Assembly: GCA_034440575.1 (NCBI GenBank)
Contig: JAOTOL010001548.1
Coordinates: forward strand, 324,501 to 388,500
Reading direction: 5' to 3'
DNA length: 64,000 nucleotides
Source of the DNA: Imbricaverruca yamaguchii
Taxonomy: Eukaryota > Arthropoda > Thecostraca > Neoverrucidae
Shown: positions 57,335 to 64,000 of the stretch, in pieces
How the letters are laid out: every line of letters begins with the position of its first letter
Position numbering within the stretch: the first letter of the stretch is position 1
Notes under the pieces: generated by a model
What the model saw: the letters and a program-made list of their open reading frames with translations, nothing else
Database searches by the model: none
What the model was told of the DNA's origin: nothing
Program-made: the position numbers and the translations under genes

Positions 57335-57872
57335 CGAAAAGGCGAGCTGTGTGTAGCGGTGGGATGCATGACGACCTATGTGTAGCGGTGGGAGACATGC
57401 CGATCTATGTGCAGTAGTCGGCGAAATGACGAGCCATGTGCAGTGTTGGGCGAAATGACGATCCGTGCGTAGTAGAGGTTGAAATAATGAGCCATATGTA
57501 GTGGTGGAGACATGACGATTTATGTGCAGTGGTGGGAAACACGACGGTCTATGTGTATTAGTGGACGAAATTACGATCTATGTGTAGTAGAGGTTGAAAT
57601 AATGAGCCATATGTAATAGTGGGAGACATGACGATTTATGTGCAGTGGTGGGAACATGACGGTCTATGTGTAGTAGTGGACGAAATTACGATATATGTGT
57701 AGTAGTGGACGAAATTACGATATATGTGTAGTAGTGGACGAAATGACGAACTATGTGCTGTGGTGGGAGGTATGAAGAGCCATGTGTTTTGGTGGGAGAC
57801 ATGAAGAGCCATGTGTTCTGGTGGGAGACATGACGAGCTATAAGTAGTAGTGAGCGAAATGACGACAGTGAA
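57335..57872. repeat. ~30-36-bp minisatellite
   Basis: GACGATCTATGTGTAGTAGT + GGGCGAAAT units, about 15 copies with variants (GGAGACATGA, GACGAAATTACGATATATGT). The most regular units are at 57,660-57,745. Confidence 0.85.
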
Positions 57873-58640
57873 TGTAACGAAGTAGGCGCGAAAAGAGCCC
57901 ACTTAATGAATGCGAACGCATTAGAGAACGAATGTCACCCGTGAAATCATTTATATTCGAAGAACATCGTGAGGCAGACGGCGCATGCTCTCATACACAT
58001 CATGGTCACAGCTATGGTCGCCAGATGGTCACAGCTACCATCAGCTGCTGCAGAGTTCTGAGCCCGTGAAAATGAACCACACGGATATTCCAGCTTCGAT
58101 TATGATAACCACGCTTCACCTTTCGCCCATCGATGACAGCTTGCACCGGAGTCTTGAGCGCGCCACAGTCGAAATCACAATCATCGCTCGCTAGATGGCT
58201 TTTCACGTGGAAAACTGGCACAAGCCCCCCAACACTAATCACCCATTGATAGCCTGCACCAGAGTTTTGAGTGTGCTGCAGTCGAAATCACAATTATCGC
58301 CGGCTGGCCAGCTGGACACCCGGAAAACCGACACTAGCGACTCCACGAAGCTGATTTGGCCACGACAAGCCATGTGAATAACAACCCATGTGTCAGACAA
58401 GCATGTGAGCACCAACATACTATTTATGTACATAATTCCAGCCCCACTATCGTTATAAAGTCATTCAGGAGAACCCAGAGAACTCAGGAGAGCCCAGACA
58501 CCCGTCAGACAATGACTGCACCTAAACTGACGTGACGTCACTTGTTCACCTGGACGGCTGAGGGACAGCTGCCTGTGGCCGATCATCCAGAACGACGTGA
58601 CACTGCTCCCTGTGACGTCACCACCGGTCGAGTGTGCTCG
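57873..58640. other. 3' flank of oig-4-like gene 2
   Basis: Two related ~130-base segments (58,080-58,200 and 58,235-58,360: TTGCACCGGAGTCTTGAGCG / CTGCACCAGAGTTTTGAGTG ... TCGAAATCACAATCATCGC / TCGAAATCACAATTATCGC) form an old tandem duplication. No further gene. Confidence 0.5.
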
Positions 58641-58799
58641 CTAGTCCATCTGGATGACGAAGTCGGTGCGGAAGCTGCGGCGGTCGACCGAGTACTTGTT
58701 GTCGGCCTGGCACTCGTAGTAGCCGGCGTCCTTCTGCTTGGCCGGCGTGATCTCCATGCGCGAGACGGTCGAGTTGGCGCCCACCTTGTACTCCGTGAT
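58641..58799 (-). CDS. oig-4-like gene 2, terminal exon
   Basis: Acceptor GTAATGCCGGCAG|ATC opens 52 codons plus TAG: ITEYKVGANS, then MEITPAKQKDAGYYECQADN with the second Ig Cys, KYSVDRRSFRTDF and VIQMD. It aligns residue for residue with exon 3 of the gene at 48.25 kb at the same intron position and phase, so the two are paralogues in tandem on one strand. The RRSFRTDF ending is closer than that of gene 1 to the RRSFKTDF ending I associate with insect oig-4. The upstream exons (signal peptide, first Ig half) were not found between 59.75 kb and the window end and probably lie beyond it. Confidence 0.88.
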   Translation of the reverse strand: MTEYKVGANSTVSRMEITPAKQKDAGYYECQADNKYSVDRRSFRTDFVIQMD

Positions 58800-59752
58800 C
58801 TGCCGGCATTACCGCAGCCACCATCATCGCCGTCATTGCCCAGCGGTCTGCCAGCATTACCGCAGCCACCACCATCGCCGGTATTGCCCAGCGGTCTGCC
58901 AGCATTACCGCAGCCACCACCATCGCCGGTATTGCCCAGCGGTCTGCCAGTATTACCGCAGCCACCACCATCGCCGGTATTGCCCAGCGGTCTGCCAGCA
59001 TTACCACAGCTACCCCTCGCCGGTATTGCCCGCGGTCGCCAGATTACCGCAGCCACCACCATCGCCATTACTGCTCAGCGGTCTGCCAGCATTACCGCAG
59101 CCACCACCATCGCCGTCATTGCCCAGCGGTCTGCCAGCATTACCGCAGCCACCACCATCGCCGGTATTGCCCAGCGGTCTGCCAGCATTACCGCAGCCAC
59201 CACCATCGCCGGTATTGCCCAGCGGTCTGCCAGTATTACCGCAGCCACCACCATCGCCATTACTGCTCAGCGGTCTGCCAGCATTACCAAGCCACCACCA
59301 TCGCCGGTATTGCCCAGCGGTCTGCCAGCATTACCGCAGCCACCACCATCGCCGGTATTGCCCAGCGGTCTGCCAGTATTACCACAGCCACCACCATCGC
59401 CGGTATTGCCCAGCGGTCTGCCAGTATTACCGCAGCCACCACCATCGCCGGTATTGCCCAGCGGTCTGCCAGCATTACCACAGCTACCACATCGCCGGTA
59501 TTGCCCAGCGGTCTGCCAGTATTACCGCAGCCACCACCATCGCCGGTATTGCCTAGCGGTCTGCCAGCATTACCACAGCTACCACATCGCCGGTATTGCC
59601 CAGCGGTCTGCCAGTATTACCACAGCCACCACCATCGCCGGTATTGCCCAGCGGTCTGCCAGCATTACCGCAGCCACCACCATCGCCGGTATTGCCCAGC
59701 GGTCTGCCAGTATTACCGCAGCCACCACCATCGCCGGTATTGCCCAGCGATC
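58800..59752 (-). repeat. 48-bp minisatellite made of copies of the Ig-exon 3' splice site
   Basis: About 20 units, period 48. On the minus strand each reads CGGTAATGCTGGCAG|ACC followed by GCTGGGCAATACCGGCGATG and GTGGTGGCTG. The true acceptor GGTAATGCCGGCAG is the last unit. Used as an acceptor in phase 0, an upstream unit would be read for 12 codons and then hit TAA. Because 48 is a multiple of 3 the array creates long Pro/His/Tyr-rich frames (up to 404 residues) that are not genes. One unit near 59,030 carries small deletions. Confidence 0.93.
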
Positions 59753-60690
59753 ATGAGCAAGATAGCTGGTGTGCATTGCAAGGTCGGTGTCGGAAGAAGG
59801 AAGTTGGTGTTTCAAGCCTACACAAACAATGCAACTAGACAAGTGTGCACTGCAGCGACAAAAGTTGGTGTTGCAGCTGCAGCAATACTTGGAGCAATAT
59901 ACATACATTCTCGCTTATGATAACCACATATATGGTAGGCGTTTGTTCAGAATGCCACGCTTCTCGTGTGATGAGCATGGCTGTAGATTTGATGTCCCTA
60001 TCAGCGCAATAACCTGAATAAAATCCTGATAGCTTTCGTTTGTCATTCCGAGCCTTCATCCCAATATATTCAATGAGTGTATGGGAACTACGGACGCACA
60101 CTCCTCATTTTGTGGATGAAAATCATTCGAGGTATTTCAAATAACTGTATTCATGAGCTCGAAAATACCCGTGGTATATACTGAAACCGAAAATGAAAGG
60201 TAATTAACCGATCTATCAGCACCCTTCTACTGTTATCTGTAATTGTATTGTGCAGTCATAACTGAGAATCTGTTTTCTCCCGCAACACAAACAAATCGAT
60301 ATTTATCAAATGCAAAATGCACCTAGATTCTATATTGCCATTGCACGCTACATCAGCTGAATGCACTTTTGCACCCGGTGAACTCAGGTATGAGTTTCAC
60401 TGACCTAACGTAGGTGTTTAGGTCATCTCGAAAGGTCACAATCGGCGCCGTAGCACACTAAATATCTCTTGTTCTATTTCCTACACCATGGTAGTGAAGG
60501 TAAGCAAAATAACCCATATGTTTCGATATTAGCACGTAATAATCGAACCACTGTCCTCGTCCAGTATGCTACATAATATGGGCCAGGTGTCGAGCCCCGA
60601 GGTCCAACTGAATGCGAAGGGACCCAGGGTTAAGTTTTTGTTTCTTCAAAATGTTTTTGGGTGTACAGGCACTGAATATATAGGTCGTAT
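59753..60690. other. Intron or intergenic DNA; no gene seen
   Basis: ACAAAAGTTGGTGTTGCAGC and the related GGAAGAAGGAAGTTGGTGTT form a short imperfect duplication at 59,790-59,880. Nothing coding recognised. Confidence 0.4.
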
Positions 60691-60697
60691 GTGTATG

Positions 60698-60720
60698 CAG
60701 TGGCGTAGTCAAGGGGAAAC
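60698..60720 (+). mobile_element. Possible hAT-like transposon terminus
   Basis: GCAGTGGCGTAGTCAAGGGG resembles the CAGTGGCGTAGCCA.GGGG end seen in many invertebrate hAT-type elements. No opposite terminus or 8-bp duplication was located; GCAGTGGCGTTTCCAAGG at 61,769 is in the same orientation. Confidence 0.35.
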
Positions 60721-60729
60721 GACAGTGGC

Positions 60730-61900
60730 AGCCGCCCCCTCCACCCTAGAGTGTCGGAGGGCCCCCTAGGCGACCGCCTTGAGGTCCTTGCGGGCCCCTT
60801 AAGGTGCCGGTGCAGGGGTCCGCGGGTTCCCTGGGCCGACGTGAATGACTCCTGGACTGACGAAGGGGTCCCCGGGCTGACGGAAAGGGTCCCGGTCGAT
60901 GAAGAGGAAACCGAGTCAACGGAAAGTGACATCGGGAAGATGTTCAGCGCCCTTCATTGCGTTAACGTGGATGGATTCTAGATCGATGGAGGGGGCCCGG
61001 ATCATTGGCAGAGCCCCCGAGCTTACAGAGAGGTCCCAAATCAATATGAATGGCCCCTGGGAGAATGGCGGGACCAAAGCGGAAGAAATGGTCCCTGACC
61101 TGATGGACAGGGTCCAAGCGTCTGGCAAGGGGCCTTCGGCTTGTCAGAGAAGGCCATGGATCGTCAGGAGGACCCCTGAGACGACGGGGGGGGGGGCTAG
61201 TTGTCGGAGAGAACGTCGGGCAGTCAGAAAGGACCCCTGGGCCGACGGATATGGTTGAAGCCGTACAAGGGCACCCTGTCCTGATGGAGGCGCCCAAACT
61301 GCTGAGAAAGGACCTCCGACCAGAGGAAGCCATGAATCGCGCGAGGAGGCCCCTGCACCGACGGAGAAGATCCCTAGTCGCGGGAGGGCCCCGAACCGTT
61401 GGAGAGAGTCCAGAGCCCGTATGAAGGGCCTCTGGGTCCATGGGGCCGGAATCGCACAGGGAGCTCCTTGCGTGCTAGAGTAGAGAAGGCCCACGCTTTT
61501 GAAAGAGGGGTCTCCGGCTGGATGGAGTGTACTGAGCCGTGAAAGGTGTCCCTGAACCGACGGAGCGGACCCCTGGCTGGAGCTGAAAGGTCACTAGGTT
61601 GGCTGTGGCTCACCCCGATGGAGAGGGACCCGGAGATGACGGCGGGCCTCAGGCTGATATAGAGGTCCCCGAGCCACGGAGCGATCCAGGCCGAAGTGGA
61701 GGGTTCCCGATGTTCCCGGTGCTCCATGGGTCCCTAAGCCCATGGAGGTGCTCCGGGCTGCTGAAAAGCAGTGGCGTTTCCAAGGCGTTTCTCGGGCACT
61801 CGCCCCTCGGCGAGTTTGATGGGATCCTCCAGGCGGACATATTGAGGACGGTGATGGCTTCTAAAAGCAAGCAAGGGATCTGAGGTATGAAGAGGGCTTC
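60730..61900. repeat. Degenerate ~30-bp GGGCCC-punctuated block 3
   Basis: Variants of GACGGAGAGGGTCCCCGGGC recur at about 30-35-base spacing (GACGGAAAGGGTCCCGGTCG, GATGGAGGGGGCCCGGATCA, GACGGAGCGGACCCCTGGCT). The texture resembles blocks 1 and 2. Frames up to 159 residues on either strand lack domains. Confidence 0.55.
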
Positions 61901-63928
61901 TGAGGGTATTGTACTGGGATTCGCCTGAGGGTAAGAGCGTCCGCTGATGGATAAACAAGGTCCCCTGAGAGGTACAAAATTTCCTGTTGGCTGATGATTG
62001 CTATGAGGAATACTGATGACCAGCCTCAAAGGTAGCCCATGTCTATGTTCATGTCTATGATTGTAGCAACGCATTCGCATTCACATTCAGCATCCTATTC
62101 GCATACTCTCCGATTTCGTTATTTTTCAGTATATGATCTTTGTCGCTTCCAAAGAAAAATTGCACAAAAAAATGCACAAAAAAAAAATTCAATAAGACGA
62201 GCAGTTCGATCCCAAGGGGTCAAGAAAGGCTATTCGGATCAAACACGGGGCACCGCATGAAATCTAAATAGGCGTTGTAATCATTCGGCTAAGTGAAACA
62301 CTGAATTTAATACGGTACCCCATCTTTGATCTGAATTAGCTTTCTTCACCTCTGGAGGTCGAATTGCTCGTCCTACTGAATAAATGTTTGCCTTACTTTT
62401 GCAAGCGACAAAGGTCATATTCTGAAAAATGAACGACATCGGAGAGAATGCGAATAGGATGCTGAATGCGGATGTGTTGTTAATATCATGGCCATAGAAT
62501 GTTCCTGAAACGACAAGAGCTGTCGATAACTCGAAAGGGCCCTACCAGCTTCAGAGGGCTCTTGAAGGTTAGCAGAGTCCCCTGAGAACTAAGGAGAGTC
62601 CCCAGGGACTCACGAAGATTGTGCGTAATATTGAAGGTTCGCGTCAGGACTAGAAATGATTGATTGATTATTTGGGCTTAAGGGTGCATCAACTGCTATT
62701 GGTTATGTAGCGCCCAATCAGGACTAGAAAGCCTTCAAGGCTAGAAAGATTGTCAGGGACAGGGAAGGGCTCCAAACAGCCCTGCCGATTGGAAATGGTC
62801 ATTGAGCGCTGGCAAGGACTGGACTGGGATGCCCAAGTGGCTTGGAAGGGATCATCAATCCAAAGAGAGTCCCTAAAGGCTAGTGATGATTGTGTGTCAT
62901 ACTGAAAGCCATTTTCAGAGGCTTAACAAATTTTTAGAATTAGTACAGACCTACCTAGAACCTCAGAACTGTCCAGCTTCTGATCTCGTGGCTTGACCTG
63001 GCTTGACCTTAGGTCACACTGTGGTAATATATAGATTAATAAGACGATCACCTTTAGATTCGCCCATGTGTGGACTGCTTGGAAGGTTATTATACATAAT
63101 GGTGGAATAATGCAAAATAGGAAATGGGGTAAAATAAGGTAAGATAAAATACTGCAGTTTGAAAACACTTTGCAAGGTCATGACGTGCTTGGAAGAACTT
63201 GATAGCATGTGCAATATGATTTGATTTTTTAATCTCCAAAGATTCACTAGTTCAGAAAAAAAGTCACATAGGTGGAACTTCGTCACAATCATTGTGGAGG
63301 GACAGGGCAGCCATTCAGAAAATTGGATTTCACAGCCTTAAGAATGTGTACGCAGTAGGCTGAACGGATACCCCACGCCTGAGCCGAGGTGGGTGGGGTA
63401 TCCGTTCAGCCACACGAGGTCAAATCATCTCAGGACATTGGGTGGTCAACCAATGTAATGTTTCACAACTTAGGCAGCGTTCAAATCGAATTCATACATT
63501 ACTTCACGAGAAACAACATTTCGTACGGGATGGTATTGTGCATAATTATACATGATGCATGACCTGACGTTATGTCATCGATCCTTCATATATTTGTTTT
63601 ATTGTTATTGCATGCTGTTCATTGTTTTCGGCTTACAAATTACCCAAAATTTAATCGTCCTCACACAATACGATAAAAAACAAGGGCTGACATTGAACTA
63701 AACTCAGGTCAGTAGCCTTGACCTCGCTTAAAACTTCGAGACATCGAGTTCACTGTCTTAATGAAAGATGAGCATGATCTTAATTTGATGTTGCTATCCT
63801 GCAACTACTCCGAATGGAAGTACTTGGAAAATTTTGAACTTCATCTTTGATTCGTTCCAGGACAAGGACCTCTAGTGACCTTTACCTGAAGTTTGCACGA
63901 AATATATAATCCAGATGTACCAGCAGAT
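61901..63928. other. No gene seen; one perfect hairpin
   Basis: Apart from the mini-retroposon, 63,359-63,411 holds GGCTGAACGGATACCCCAC and GTGGGGTATCCGTTCAGCC, 19-base perfect arms around a ~15-base loop. 62,520-62,640 has AGGGCTC/AGAGTCCCC quasi-repeats. No coding sequence recognised. Confidence 0.45.
62644..62730 (+). mobile_element. ~61-bp mini-retroposon, copy 5, with perfect 13-bp target duplication
   Basis: The insert (62,657-62,717) is TGATTGATTGATTATTTGGG + CTTAAGGGTGCATCAACTGC + TATTGGTTATGTAGCGCCCA + A, flanked by TCAGGACTAGAAA on both sides (62,644-62,656; 62,718-62,730). The TTGA run at one tip corresponds, on the other strand, to an (AATC)n tail. Confidence 0.9.
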
Positions 63929-64000
63929 ATGCTAAGCAGAAGAAGGTACCGAAGCTTCGTGTTTCTGCTTCTCCTCATCTTGCCGCTATTCCGGAAGAAC
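63929..64000 (+). CDS. Possible 5' end of a membrane or secreted protein, cut by the window
   Basis: An ATG at 63,929 opens 24 codons to the window edge: MLSRRRYRSFVFLLLLILPL then FRKN. A short basic head followed by an unbroken hydrophobic run and a basic flank fits a type II signal anchor (as in Golgi glycosyltransferases) or a signal peptide. Nothing downstream is visible, so this could be chance in a pyrimidine-rich stretch. Confidence 0.3.
   Translation, partial: MLSRRRYRSFVFLLLLILPLFRKN

Noticed and set aside
58542..59920. 404-residue Pro-rich plus-strand frame and several Ala/Val/Gly-rich minus-strand frames
   Set aside because: They are produced by the 48-bp repeat, whose length is a multiple of three; the real coding exon is on the minus strand at one end in a different frame.
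60566..61900. Overlapping frames up to 159 residues in the GC-rich block
   Set aside because: Open on both strands because of composition and the ~30-base rhythm; no domain or start context supports a gene.

Overview
This is a eukaryotic window, most likely from an arthropod and perhaps a crustacean. The support is multi-exon genes with consensus GT-AG junctions, a short interstitial (GGTTA)n run of the arthropod telomere type, tRNA-derived SINE and LINE/gypsy relics, dense minisatellites, and protein families typical of arthropods (CUB-serine protease; oig-4-type single-Ig secreted proteins). The species call is inference. No operons, ribosome binding sites, rRNA or tRNA genes, or CRISPR arrays were seen.

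Four protein-coding loci can be built, all on the minus strand. (1) A CUB-domain serine protease occupies 23.27 to 7.50 kb. Seven exons join in compatible phase, with the catalytic His, Asp and Ser on three separate exons; the signal-peptide exon was not found. (2) A single-exon gene at 41.11-40.66 kb encodes a 149-aa homologue of TRIR (C19orf43, telomerase-RNA-component-interacting RNase). (3) A complete three-exon gene at 54.05-48.25 kb encodes a 165-aa secreted single-Ig protein of the oig-4 family. (4) The terminal exon of a second, paralogous oig-4-like gene lies at 58.80-58.64 kb, with its other exons outside the window or unrecognised. A possible fifth gene starts on the plus strand at 63.93 kb and runs off the end.

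Much of the rest is mobile or repetitive. At least eleven copies or fragments of one ~0.82-kb MITE-like family (family A) and four of a ~1.0-kb family (family B) are bounded by TTAA. A 3.6-kb foldback element at 32.4-36.0 kb has long inverted arms of ~144-bp units and a perfect 9-bp target duplication. There is an I-type LINE relic (29-32 kb), a CR1-like LINE relic (54.3-56 kb), a LINE ORF1 relic (44.6 kb), a gypsy integrase relic (36.0-36.7 kb), a 175-bp tRNA-derived SINE (40.0 kb), a 233-bp snapback palindrome (31.8 kb) and a tiny ~60-bp retroposon-like element in up to five places, two with 13-bp target duplications. Three blocks have a degenerate ~30-bp GGGCCC-punctuated texture.

The most unusual observation is that minisatellites sit directly on exon boundaries of the protease and Ig genes. 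Three arrays (41-bp x ~34, ~23-25-bp x ~38, 48-bp x ~20) repeat the 5' or 3' splice site of the exon they touch, and in each the unit carries an in-frame stop, so only the exon-proximal splice site gives an open product. Other arrays lie 23-27 bp from further exons of the same protease. This looks like recurrent tandem amplification starting at splice junctions.
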